From: Actinomycetes bacterium | GTDB taxonomy: Bacteria; Actinomycetota; Actinomycetes; Mycobacteriales; Mycobacteriaceae | Length of the DNA stretch: 38,918 nt | Direction of reading: 5' to 3' | Assembly: GCA_022601275.1 (NCBI GenBank) | Contig: JAHZIT010000123.1 | Span: forward strand, 1 to 38,918 | In this document: positions 20,883 to 28,529 of the stretch, piece after piece | How the letters are laid out: each line of letters starts with the position of its first letter | Position numbering within the stretch: position 1 is the stretch's first letter | Program-made: the position numbers and the translations under genes | The notes under the pieces: model-generated | What the model saw: only the letters and a program-made list of their open reading frames with translations | Told to the model about the DNA's origin: nothing | The model's database searches: none

Positions 20883-20913
20883 CGCATTGCGAGGCTGGGT
20901 CAGGCGCAATGCG
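20883..20913. promoter_or_regulatory. Inverted repeat in the LLM/aofH divergent promoter region
   Basis: CGCATTGCG (20883-20891) and CGCAATGCG (20905-20913) are exact inverted copies 22 bp apart, two helical turns. The sequences following them also match as a direct repeat (GCGAGGCTGGGT versus GCGAAGCTAGGT). It is the only strong symmetric element between the starts at 20854 (minus) and 20966 (plus), so an operator for a dimeric regulator is plausible. No regulator gene is adjacent. Confidence 0.5.
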
Positions 20914-20965
20914 AAGCTAGGTGTCTGGGTGTGCCGAGGACACGAACGAAAGAGGAGATGAAGCC

Positions 20966-22309
20966 ATGGCCGACGTCGTTGTCGTGGGAGCGGGATTCGC
21001 CGGACTCTCGGCGGCGCGCGAGCTGGTCCGGCTAGGACACGACGTCGTCGTCGTCGAAGGCCGCGACAGGGTCGGCGGCCGGTCTCACACCGCAACCCTG
21101 GCCGGAGTTCCGGTCGATCTGGGCGGGACGTTCGTCGGCCCGACGCAGGATGCGGTGCTCGCGCTGGCCGCCGAGTTGGGGTGCGAAACAGTGCCGACCT
21201 ACGACCGCGGCAAGAACCTGATCCGCTGGCGTGGCCGGGTGCGCTCCTACCGCGGCACGATCCCGCGGCTGTCGATCCTGGAGTTGGTCGACGTGTCACG
21301 AGCCCAGTGGCGGTTCGATCGCATCAGCAGAAAGGTCCCCATCGCCCAACCGTGGACCTCCCCGATCGCCGCCCACCTCGACGGCATCTCGCTCGACAAG
21401 TGGCTGCGGTCGATGCACGCGGGCGCCTCTACGCGCGACCTGATGGCAATCATGGCCCGGGTGACGTGGGGATGCGAACCCGACGCGGTCTCGATGCTGC
21501 ACGCCGTGCGCTATGTCAAAGCCGCAGGCGGTCTGGGCCGAATGCTCGATATCGAAGGCGGCGCCCAGCAGGACCGCTTTCCCGCAGGAACGCAGCAGAT
21601 CGCGCAGCGGATGGCCGAGGAACTCGGTGACCGGGTGGTGCTGGACGCACCGGTGACCCGCATCCAACGGCAGCAGGATGGAACGACGACCGTCGTCTCA
21701 GGGGACGACGAGTTCACCGCACTGGCGGTCGTCGTCGCGATCCCGCCAGAGCACCGCGCCGGGATTCAGTTCGATCCCCCACTGCCACCTGAGCACCAAG
21801 AACTGGTAGAGCACTGGCCACAGGGCCACCTGAGCAAGGCCTACGCGGCGTATGACAGGCCGTTCTGGCGAGACAACGGATGTTCGGGTGCGGCGCTGTC
21901 CGACGAGGGGCCGGTGTTTATCACCTTCGACGTCAGCCCCAACGAATCGGGCCCGGGCATCCTGCTGGGCTTCACCGACGCGCGAATGTTCGATCCGTTG
22001 CCAAGCCGGCAACGACGCGAAGCCGCCCTGGCCGGTTTCGCCGCATTGTTCGGCGACGCAGCGTCGAAACCCATCGACTATCTCGATCATTGCTGGGGCA
22101 CAGAGGAATTCGCCCCCGGCGGGCCGACCGCCGCAGTGCCGCCCGGCTCCTGGACGGGGTACGGGAAGTCGCTGCGCACGCCCGTCGACACCATCTTCTG
22201 GGCGGGCACCGAGACCGCCAACGAGTGGACGGGTTTCCTGGACGGGGCGGTTCGCTCCGGCGTGCGGGCGGCCGGCGAGGTGCATCAGGAGCTGATGCGA
22301 CTCTCCTGA
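20966..22309 (+). CDS. aofH: Flavin-containing amine-oxidase family protein (AofH)
   Basis: A 447-residue FAD-dependent oxidase of the monoamine-oxidase family. The Rossmann GAGFAGL (8-14) and [13 protein letters not shown] (30s-40s) bind FAD; the C-terminal [21 protein letters not shown] is the family's second FAD contact. ATG 20966 has AGAGGAG (20951-20957) upstream, and the length equals my recollection of M. tuberculosis AofH (Rv3170, 448). An in-frame ATG at 20921 has no supporting site. Its 3' end overlaps the convergent hydrolase gene by 25 nt. Substrate not known; not necessarily an amine. Confidence 0.93.
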   Translation: MADVVVVGAGFAGLSAARELVRLGHDVVVVEGRDRVGGRSHTATLAGVPVDLGGTFVGPTQDAVLALAAELGCETVPTYDRGKNLIRWRGRVRSYRGTIPRLSILELVDVSRAQWRFDRISRKVPIAQPWTSPIAAHLDGISLDKWLRSMHAGASTRDLMAIMARVTWGCEPDAVSMLHAVRYVKAAGGLGRMLDIEGGAQQDRFPAGTQQIAQRMAEELGDRVVLDAPVTRIQRQQDGTTTVVSGDDEFTALAVVVAIPPEHRAGIQFDPPLPPEHQELVEHWPQGHLSKAYAAYDRPFWRDNGCSGAALSDEGPVFITFDVSPNESGPGILLGFTDARMFDPLPSRQRREAALAGFAALFGDAASKPIDYLDHCWGTEEFAPGGPTAAVPPGSWTGYGKSLRTPVDTIFWAGTETANEWTGFLDGAVRSGVRAAGEVHQELMRLS

Positions 22310-23271
22310 TCACCTTCGGTCGCTTCGCCGGTCACCGAATCAACCAACCATCGCAGTTGCGTGTTGACGTCGGCGGGCCGCTCGAGGATCGCGCAGTGCC
22401 CACCGGGGAGCTCGACCAACTTCGCGAGGTTGGGTGCCTCGGTCGCGATGTGGTGGGATGAGGCCATCGGTAGCAGACGATCTTTGTGGCTACCGATCAC
22501 CAGAGTGGGGACGCTCAGATTCTGCAGGCCGATGTGCTGGGGACCGAGGTTGTCGACAAGAACCCGGATCCAGCCCCCGCGCCCGACCGCTGGGGTGCCA
22601 TTGAACAAATCGAAAATGAAATCCCTGATGGCGGGGTCGGCCTCGCGGCCCACCGCGAGCGTCGAGACGAAGCGATGCGTCAGAATATCGGCTGCCCGCA
22701 CCGGCGGCGCCGACCCGAAGATCCTCAGCAGCGACCCCGCCGCCTGGACCCGCGCGCCGGACACCCGCGACGGAACCGGCAGCAGGTTGATGTTGCGCAG
22801 CAAGTCACCGGTGGTGGTGTTGATCAGCGCGACCGCGTCAGCGCGCTGCGCGACGCGCTGTGGACACCGCTCAGACCACGACGTGATCGCGATGCCGCCC
22901 ATCGAGTGCCCCGCGATGACGGCGCGCTCGCCGGGCTTCAGCGTCGCTTCGAGCACGGCATCGAGGTCGGCGGCCAGGTAGTCCAGGCTGTAGTCGCGCG
23001 GGCGCGGCGGCACGGAACTGCGCCCGTGACCGCGGTGGTCGTAGGCGATCACCCGGTAATGCTCGGCGAGGTCGGCGATTTGATAGGCCCAGACCCGCAG
23101 GGCGCAGGTGATGCCATGGGCAAGGACGATCGGATATCCGTCCGGCGGTCCGAACACCTCGGCGTGCAGGCGTACGCCGTCCTTGGATCGCACGTCGACC
23201 GCACGCCCCTCGGGCAGATCGTGGGCCGGGGCGAATAGGTCCCTACGTCGGCCCCTACCACCTCGTGCCAT
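22285..23271 (-). CDS. hpx: Alpha/beta-fold hydrolase (Hpx/Rv3171c-like)
   Basis: A 328-residue alpha/beta hydrolase. The oxyanion HG is at 52-53, nucleophile Ser123 in GHSMGG, acid Asp264 (SHKDRLLP) and His292 (PGGHCAI). M. tuberculosis Rv3171c is annotated as a non-haem haloperoxidase, but the sequence equally fits an esterase or lactonase. I start at ATG 23271, which has GGGAGAG just upstream; ATG 23307 is in frame. The gene faces aofH tail to tail with 25 nt of overlapping coding sequence. In context it could hydrolyse the ester or lactone made by the neighbouring monooxygenases (inference). Confidence 0.9.
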   Translation of the reverse strand: MARGGRGRRRDLFAPAHDLPEGRAVDVRSKDGVRLHAEVFGPPDGYPIVLAHGITCALRVWAYQIADLAEHYRVIAYDHRGHGRSSVPPRPRDYSLDYLAADLDAVLEATLKPGERAVIAGHSMGGIAITSWSERCPQRVAQRADAVALINTTTGDLLRNINLLPVPSRVSGARVQAAGSLLRIFGSAPPVRAADILTHRFVSTLAVGREADPAIRDFIFDLFNGTPAVGRGGWIRVLVDNLGPQHIGLQNLSVPTLVIGSHKDRLLPMASSHHIATEAPNLAKLVELPGGHCAILERPADVNTQLRWLVDSVTGEATEGDQESRISS

Positions 23272-23401
23272 GCGCTCTCCCTGTGCACTCGCTAGGTGCG
23301 GCGACATTGCCGCGTAGCAGACTGTACCGCCGCGTACCACCCGCGCGGGCCGACTACGGTGCAGTGAGATGTATTTGCGACAACACGTTAGGGAGGCTGT
23401 G

Positions 23402-24385
23402 ATGCGCGCAGTTCAGCTGGCGGTACTCGAAGGACCGCAGGCTGCGGCGGTCGTGGAGATCGATGAGCCGGGCGAGGACGCTGCCGGGGAGAACACAATC
23501 CTGGTCGACGTACACGCCGCGGGGGTGGCATTCCCCGATGCGTTGCAGTCCCGCGGGCTCTATCAGTACAAACCGGCCTTGCCCTACACCCCGGGCGCGG
23601 AGATCGCCGGGGTGGTCCGCAGCGCACCCGAGGCAGCAGGTCTTCGGCCGGGCGACCGGGTCGCCGGACTGACGATGCTGTGCGGTGCGATGGCCGAAGT
23701 CGTCGCGCTGCCACCGGAGAGACTGTTCAAGCTGCCGGATTCGGTGTCATTCGAGGCGGGCGCCGGTCTGCTGTTCAATGATTTGACCGTGCACTTCGCG
23801 CTTCGGAACCGCGGCCGACTGCGCGACGGCGAGACGGTGCTCGTGCATGGCGCCGCAGGCGGCATCGGCACCTCGACGCTCCGGTTGGCCTCCGCGTTCG
23901 GCGCGTCCCGGGTGATTGCGGTGGTCAGCACCGAGGACAAGGTCGAGGTCGCCCGGGCTGCCGGGGCCACCGAGGTGGTGCTGGCCGAGGGGTTCAAGGA
24001 CGCGGTGAAAACGCTGACCGACGGCCGCGGCGTGGACATCGTCGTCGACCCGGTCGGTGGCGACAGATTCACCGATTCGCTGCGTTCTCTGGCCCCGGCC
24101 GGCCGGTTGCTCGTCATCGGGTTCACCGGTGGTGAGATTCCCACGATCAAGGTGAACCGGCTGCTACTCAACAATGTCGACGCTGTAGGCGTCGGCTGGG
24201 GGTCCTGGACACTGAGCCATCCCGGCTACCTGCAGGAGCAGTGGGCCGAGTTGGAACCGCTGCTGGCATCTGGGGCGGTGTCGGCGCCGCAACCGGTCGT
24301 GTTCCCCCTCGAGCGGGCTGCAGAAGCAATCGCCTCGCTGGAAGACCGGACCGCGAAAGGCAAAGTCGTCGTCGCGATGCGGTGA
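23402..24385 (+). CDS. NADPH:quinone oxidoreductase (zinc-free MDR family)
   Basis: A 327-residue medium-chain dehydrogenase/reductase. The cofactor motif HGAAGGIG at 149-156 is typical of the quinone-oxidoreductase branch, and the structural/catalytic zinc ligands of alcohol dehydrogenases are absent (PGAEIAG in place of GHE). The probable role is NADPH-dependent reduction of quinones or enones such as 2-enoyl derivatives. ATG 23402 is 5 nt after GGGAGG (23391-23396); a GTG at 23399 and an ATG at 23369 are in frame but worse placed. Divergent from the hydrolase gene and convergent with the FabG3-like gene (38-nt gap). Confidence 0.92.
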   Translation: MRAVQLAVLEGPQAAAVVEIDEPGEDAAGENTILVDVHAAGVAFPDALQSRGLYQYKPALPYTPGAEIAGVVRSAPEAAGLRPGDRVAGLTMLCGAMAEVVALPPERLFKLPDSVSFEAGAGLLFNDLTVHFALRNRGRLRDGETVLVHGAAGGIGTSTLRLASAFGASRVIAVVSTEDKVEVARAAGATEVVLAEGFKDAVKTLTDGRGVDIVVDPVGGDRFTDSLRSLAPAGRLLVIGFTGGEIPTIKVNRLLLNNVDAVGVGWGSWTLSHPGYLQEQWAELEPLLASGAVSAPQPVVFPLERAAEAIASLEDRTAKGKVVVAMR

Positions 24386-24423
24386 CGCGTCGCCGGGCCG
24401 GCCCGCTGATCGAACCGACCCGT

Positions 24424-25206
24424 TCAGGTGATCCAATCAGGCTGCTGATCCGCGTCGACCGCAGAGAAGTCTTTGTGCGCCAGGCCCGCCAGTGTGCCGC
24501 CGTCGACGACGAATTCCGAGCCGGTCGAGAAGCTCGACTCATCGCTGGCCAGGTACACCACCAGGTTGCTGACCTCCCTCGGCTGGGCGATGCGCCCCAG
24601 CGCGCTCTGGAAGATATCCTCGGGAACCCAGTCGGCCATCGGCGTCTTGACCAGGCCGGGGTGCACGGAGTTCACCCGAATCCCGAACTGCCCCAATTCC
24701 ATAGCGGTGGACTTGGTCAGCCCGCGGACCGCGAATTTCGTCGCGGTGTAGCCGTGGCTGGCGACGGTGCCGGCCATCCCTTCGATCGAGGAGATGTTGA
24801 TGATCGACCCGTGACCGGCTTTCTTCATCGTCGGCACGACGGCTCGGATACCCAGGAAGACGCCGGTGAGGTTGATGTCGAGGATGCGGTGCCATTCGGC
24901 GAGCTCGAAATCCTCGACCGTGCCGATGTTCAAGATGCCGGCGTTGTTGACCAGCACGTCCACCCCGCCGAACTCGGCAACGGCGGCGGCCACCGCAGCA
25001 TCCCAGTCTTCCCGGCGAGTTACGTCGAGATGGACGTAGCGCGCTCGTTCGCCGAGTTCCTTGGCCACCAATTCACCTTCGGCATCGAGAATGTCGCCGC
25101 ACACGACTCTCGCGCCGTGAGCGACCATCTCCCGGGCGTGCGATGCGCCCATGCCCCGGGCTCCGCCACTGATCAAGACGATTTTGCCGTCCAACCGTCC
25201 CGCCAT
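24424..25206 (-). CDS. fabG3: FabG3-like 3-alpha/20-beta-hydroxysteroid dehydrogenase (SDR)
   Basis: A 260-residue classical short-chain dehydrogenase. It is very close over its full length, by recollection, to M. tuberculosis FabG3 (Rv2002, 260 aa, NADH-dependent hydroxysteroid dehydrogenase). Cofactor site SGGARGMG is at 13-20, NNAG at 87-90 and catalytic Ser140, Tyr153, Lys157 (YTATK). ATG 25206 follows AGGAGA; the in-frame upstream codons (to 25224) overlap the previous gene. It lies 14 nt downstream of the 659-residue monooxygenase, so the two are co-transcribed: alcohol/ketone interconversion paired with Baeyer-Villiger oxidation. The symbol rests on similarity; the locus is not that of Rv2002. 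Confidence 0.9.
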   Translation of the reverse strand: MAGRLDGKIVLISGGARGMGASHAREMVAHGARVVCGDILDAEGELVAKELGERARYVHLDVTRREDWDAAVAAAVAEFGGVDVLVNNAGILNIGTVEDFELAEWHRILDINLTGVFLGIRAVVPTMKKAGHGSIINISSIEGMAGTVASHGYTATKFAVRGLTKSTAMELGQFGIRVNSVHPGLVKTPMADWVPEDIFQSALGRIAQPREVSNLVVYLASDESSFSTGSEFVVDGGTLAGLAHKDFSAVDADQQPDWIT

Positions 25207-25220
25207 GAATTCTCCTGTCA

Positions 25221-27200
25221 TCACATCATTTTCAGCTCGTAGTCACCCGGGTTCGGGCGATGTGTCCACTTCCAGTAGTCGACGATGCGCCACGCGAAAA
25301 GCGTAGGCAGTTCACCGGCCGAGTTCTTGTAGTAACTGCTCGTGACGGCGGGGTGCGCGTAGACCATGGTCTTGAGGCGAGCCTGGCTGCGCCGGTCATA
25401 GTCTGTGCACACCTCGGCCTTCGGGGTGGCCGCAGCGGCTCCGGAGGTGAGCATCAGGTCGATACACCCTAGGACATAACGCATCTGGCACTCGGAGTTG
25501 TAGATCAGGCTGGTGCCGTTGACGGCGTTGGTGCCCGGCCCGAACAAGCAGTAGAAGTTCGGGAAGTCGTTCACCGTCACCCCCAGGTAGGCGTAAGCGG
25601 CATCACCCCATACCTCGTTCAACCCGATGCCGTTCAGCCCGCGGATGTCGATCGGCCCGAGCTGGTGATTGACGTCGAAGCCGGTAGCCCACAACACCAC
25701 ATCGGCGGGCCGGTGCCGGCCCCCGACATCGGTGACGCCATGTGCGCCGATCTCGGCGATGCATTCGGTGACCAATTCGACGTCGTCGCGCTGCAGCGTT
25801 GTCAGCCACGTTCCGTCATCCTGCAGGGTGCGCTTGCCCATCGGCGGATAGTCCGGCGTGACCTTGGCCAGTAGATCCGCGTCGGCGGTGAAGGCCTGCA
25901 TCCACGCGACGAACACTTCACGGATCGTGTGATTGCTTGCGCTGACCGACAACCCGTCATTGTCCCAGTCGGGGTCAATCGTGATCTGCTCGTTGAGCGC
26001 GTCGGCGATCGGCCACCAGGTCACGAAACGCAGCCACCGTCCGTAGTAGGGCAGATGGCGGGTGGCCCACCGCGCCGCCTGGCCGACCGGCGCGTGGTAA
26101 TTGACGTTGGGCGCCATCCACTGTGGGGTGCGCTGATAGACGTCGACGTGTGCGGCAGTGTCCGCTATCGCCGGGACGAGCTGGAAACCGCTGGCTCCCG
26201 CCCCGATGACAGCGACGCGCTTGCCCGCCAGGTCGATGGAGTCGTCCCAGTCCGCGGTGTGAAACGATGGCCCTTGGAAATCCTTGGCACCCTTGATATT
26301 TGGTATCACCGGATTGCTGAACTGGCCGACCGCACAGATCAGTCCGCGGGCGCTCAGCGTCTCAGGAGCACGATCTACTCCATCGTGGGTGGGACGGATC
26401 TTTATCTGCCAGGTCGACGTCGCTTGGTCCCATTCGGCGCCGATGACCTCGGTGTCGAACCGGACATGATCGGCAATCTCGTAGCGCGCCATCACGTCGT
26501 TGAGATACTTCAGGATCTCGGGCTGGGTCGCGTAGTGATGTTCCCAGTGGTCGGTGGGCTCGAACGAGTAGGTGTAGTACTGGCTGGCGATATCAACGCG
26601 GCACCCCGGATAGCGGTTGGCCAGCCAGGTGCCGCCCGCCCCGGATTGTCTCTCCACGATGGTGAACGGGATGCCGGCTTGTTTGAGCTTGATGCCCGCC
26701 AGCAATCCGGATTCGCCGCATCCGATGACGACCACCGGAAACCCGGCGCGCTGCTCTGCGGTGGACGCCAGCACCGGGCCGTTCTGATCGACGTCGGTGA
26801 GGCGCAGATCGGCGGCGATGTAGTCGATGAACTCCTCGGTCACCTGGCCGGCGGTCATCACATTCAGCATGCTCCGAAGCTGGTGCCCGTCGGGGATGAA
26901 CGGCGGCGGGCACCCCCTGTCGCGGTAGTCGCGGACCACCTCGAAGGCCCGCTCGCGCACGGCTTGCTTGTCCGGTTCGCTCATCGCGCCCTGCAGATCC
27001 ATCGCGATGAGCTGGTACGGTCCGGGCAGCTCATCGAGGATGCCGAGATCGCCGGTCATGTGCACCATCGACATCAGCAGGGCCGGCACGCTGGCCTCGT
27101 CGATCGCCGCGCGGATCACCTCGTCGGCATCGTCGAATGGCAGGCCCGTCAGCCGGGCGAATTCTGGCTCGCGCACCGCGGAGGCGGTGACGTCTGGCAT
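25221..27200 (-). CDS. Baeyer-Villiger monooxygenase, HAPMO-like, with N-terminal extension
   Basis: A 659-residue FAD/NADPH monooxygenase. The first 150 residues are an alpha-helical extension as in 4-hydroxyacetophenone monooxygenase. FAD-binding GCGESG is at 160-165, GGTWLANRYPGCRVD around 189-203, the fingerprint FQGPSFHTADWD at 308-319 (Asp form) and NADPH-binding GAGASG at 333-338. It probably converts a bulky or aryl/cyclic ketone to an ester or lactone in the cytosol. ATG 27200 (MPDVTAS) is chosen; the frame is open to 27302, but that stretch overlaps the divergent promoter region. It leads an operon with the FabG3-like SDR and is divergent from another SDR at 27345. Confidence 0.91.
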   Translation of the reverse strand: MPDVTASAVREPEFARLTGLPFDDADEVIRAAIDEASVPALLMSMVHMTGDLGILDELPGPYQLIAMDLQGAMSEPDKQAVRERAFEVVRDYRDRGCPPPFIPDGHQLRSMLNVMTAGQVTEEFIDYIAADLRLTDVDQNGPVLASTAEQRAGFPVVVIGCGESGLLAGIKLKQAGIPFTIVERQSGAGGTWLANRYPGCRVDIASQYYTYSFEPTDHWEHHYATQPEILKYLNDVMARYEIADHVRFDTEVIGAEWDQATSTWQIKIRPTHDGVDRAPETLSARGLICAVGQFSNPVIPNIKGAKDFQGPSFHTADWDDSIDLAGKRVAVIGAGASGFQLVPAIADTAAHVDVYQRTPQWMAPNVNYHAPVGQAARWATRHLPYYGRWLRFVTWWPIADALNEQITIDPDWDNDGLSVSASNHTIREVFVAWMQAFTADADLLAKVTPDYPPMGKRTLQDDGTWLTTLQRDDVELVTECIAEIGAHGVTDVGGRHRPADVVLWATGFDVNHQLGPIDIRGLNGIGLNEVWGDAAYAYLGVTVNDFPNFYCLFGPGTNAVNGTSLIYNSECQMRYVLGCIDLMLTSGAAAATPKAEVCTDYDRRSQARLKTMVYAHPAVTSSYYKNSAGELPTLFAWRIVDYWKWTHRPNPGDYELKMM

Positions 27201-27257
27201 GTAACACACCATACAGATGTCAGTGCATGGATGATCTGCCTGGGCGCGCCGTCCGGC

Positions 27258-27276
27258 CGAGCGCGCGTGTTTGTAC
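27258..27276 (-). repeat. Dispersed intergenic repeat, degenerate copy 3
   Basis: CGAGCGCGCGTGTTTGTAC matches the reverse complement of the 22-mer at 15285-15306 and 32465-32486 at 17 of 19 positions. It lies between the divergent monooxygenase and SDR genes and overlaps the left arm of the inverted repeat at 27271-27302. Confidence 0.5.
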
Positions 27277-27302
27277 GCCTCCTGGCGGCGCGTCGCGTAC
27301 AA
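27271..27302. promoter_or_regulatory. Candidate operator between divergent monooxygenase and SDR genes
   Basis: TTGTACGC (27271-27278) and GCGTACAA (27295-27302) are exact inverted copies 24 bp apart centre to centre. They sit in the middle of the 144-nt gap between starts at 27200 (minus) and 27345 (plus), the right place for a shared operator. No regulator gene adjoins, so the binder would act in trans. Confidence 0.45.
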
Positions 27303-27344
27303 CGGCGTGCGCTCGGCGCCCGCGAGGTAGGCAATACTGTGCGT

Positions 27345-28142
27345 ATGAGCAGTCTTGCCGGCAAGGGCATTCTGGTGACCGGGGCAGCTTCAGGCATCGG
27401 GGCGGCCACCGCAGAGAGACTGGTCGCCGAACGAGCATCGGTGATCGGTATCGACCTTGCTTCCGAAGCACCGCAAAGCCTTTCGGCTGAAATTGAGTAT
27501 TACCGCGCCGACGTGCTCGACAGCAAGGCCGTCGAACGCGCGGTCGCCGCGGTTGTCGACAAGGCCGGCCGGATCGACGGAGTAGTGCATTCGGCCGGAG
27601 TGGGCGGCGGAGGCCCGATCCACCTGCTACCCGATGCGGAATGGGACCGCGTGCTCGACGTCAACCTCAAAGGCACCTTCGTGGTGATGCGGGCCGCGCT
27701 GACCCAGATGATGAAACAGGATCGAGTCGACGGCGAGCGGGGCTCGATCGTGACACTGTCCAGCATCGAAGGGCTTGAGGGAACGGCCGGCGGCAGCGTC
27801 TACAACGCCTCCAAGGGAGGGGTTGTGCTGCTCACCAAGAACGCCGCAATCGACTACGGGCCCAGCGGAATCCGCGCCAACGCGATCTGCCCCGGTTTCA
27901 TTCAGACCCCGCTGTTCGATTCAGTCATGGAGATTCCCGGCATGGACGCGCCGCGCGAAGGCTTACGCCATGAGCACAAGCTCAGGCGGTTCGGGCGGCC
28001 CGACGAGGTCGCCGCTGTGGCGACTTTCCTGGTCTCGCGTGAGGCCAGTTTCGTCAGCGGCCAGGCCATCGCCGTGGACGGCGGCTACACCGCTGGCCGC
28101 GACCATCACGTGACCGAGTTGCTGGGCCTCGGCGAACAGTAG
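27345..28142 (+). CDS. Short-chain dehydrogenase/reductase (SDR)
   Basis: A 265-residue classical SDR. Cofactor site TGAASGIG is at 12-19, catalytic Ser140, Tyr153 and Lys157 (YNASK), and the C-terminal GQAIAVDGGYTAG is typical. The usual NNAG is HSAG (82-85), a mild departure. Substrate is unknown; the neighbours suggest a hydroxyl/ketone step in the same pathway as the divergent Baeyer-Villiger monooxygenase. The start could be GTG 27339, 7 nt after GAGGTAGG (27324-27331), or ATG 27345. Convergent with the small membrane protein gene (10-nt gap). Confidence 0.92.
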   Translation: MSSLAGKGILVTGAASGIGAATAERLVAERASVIGIDLASEAPQSLSAEIEYYRADVLDSKAVERAVAAVVDKAGRIDGVVHSAGVGGGGPIHLLPDAEWDRVLDVNLKGTFVVMRAALTQMMKQDRVDGERGSIVTLSSIEGLEGTAGGSVYNASKGGVVLLTKNAAIDYGPSGIRANAICPGFIQTPLFDSVMEIPGMDAPREGLRHEHKLRRFGRPDEVAAVATFLVSREASFVSGQAIAVDGGYTAGRDHHVTELLGLGEQ

Positions 28143-28152
28143 CCAGACTGGG

Positions 28153-28506
28153 TCACCACAGCACCGCAACGGCGGCGGCCGCGAACGACAGCACGCCCAC
28201 GGATGCGAACAACGGACGCGGCACCGCGTCCCCGGTCCGCTTCTGTCGGGCAGCGCCCATGCCCAACAGTCCGCCGAGGACTACCAGGATCACCAGCTTG
28301 ACGACGATCTTCGGGTAATTGAGTTCGATACCGGCCGGCCACGGCGCCGCCAGGGCAAGGCCGGTGACCAGCGCCAGCAGCAGCCCGTAATCCATGACGC
28401 GGGTCATGCGGAACCGGCCCGCCGCCGCCTCAGCCACCCACGCCCCGAAGGTGATAGCGAAGGCGACGATGTGGAACAGAACAACTACAGACCGTAGTAT
28501 TTCCAT
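28153..28506 (-). CDS. Small four-helix membrane protein, unknown function
   Basis: A 117-residue integral membrane protein with four hydrophobic stretches (about residues 5-25, 41-55, 67-84, 99-116). A histidine lies in the first helix (VLFHIVAFAITFGAW) and there is a GAARQKRTG loop. The pattern recalls CopD/SirB-like small membrane proteins, but I cannot assign it. It is 23 nt downstream of the HpnE-like gene on the same strand, so probably its operon partner. The ATG at 28506 has only a weak ribosome site. Confidence 0.8.
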   Translation of the reverse strand: MEILRSVVVLFHIVAFAITFGAWVAEAAAGRFRMTRVMDYGLLLALVTGLALAAPWPAGIELNYPKIVVKLVILVVLGGLLGMGAARQKRTGDAVPRPLFASVGVLSFAAAAVAVLW

Positions 28507-28529
28507 GGCGTGAGGCTACCGCAAATGCG

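Noticed and set aside
23309..23336. Direct repeat GCCGCGTA (two copies 20 bp apart) between the hydrolase and quinone oxidoreductase genes
   Set aside because: Only eight bases in a GC-rich intergenic region; no symmetry and not clearly placed relative to a promoter.
24394..24405. 12-bp palindrome CGGGCCGGCCCG between the quinone oxidoreductase and FabG3-like genes
   Set aside because: Short, no U-tract and expected by chance in such GC-rich DNA; not convincing as a terminator.
25929..27344. Long plus-strand open frame upstream of the SDR at 27345
   Set aside because: It is the antisense of the 659-residue monooxygenase. The SDR fold begins at 27339/27345 with its own ribosome site.
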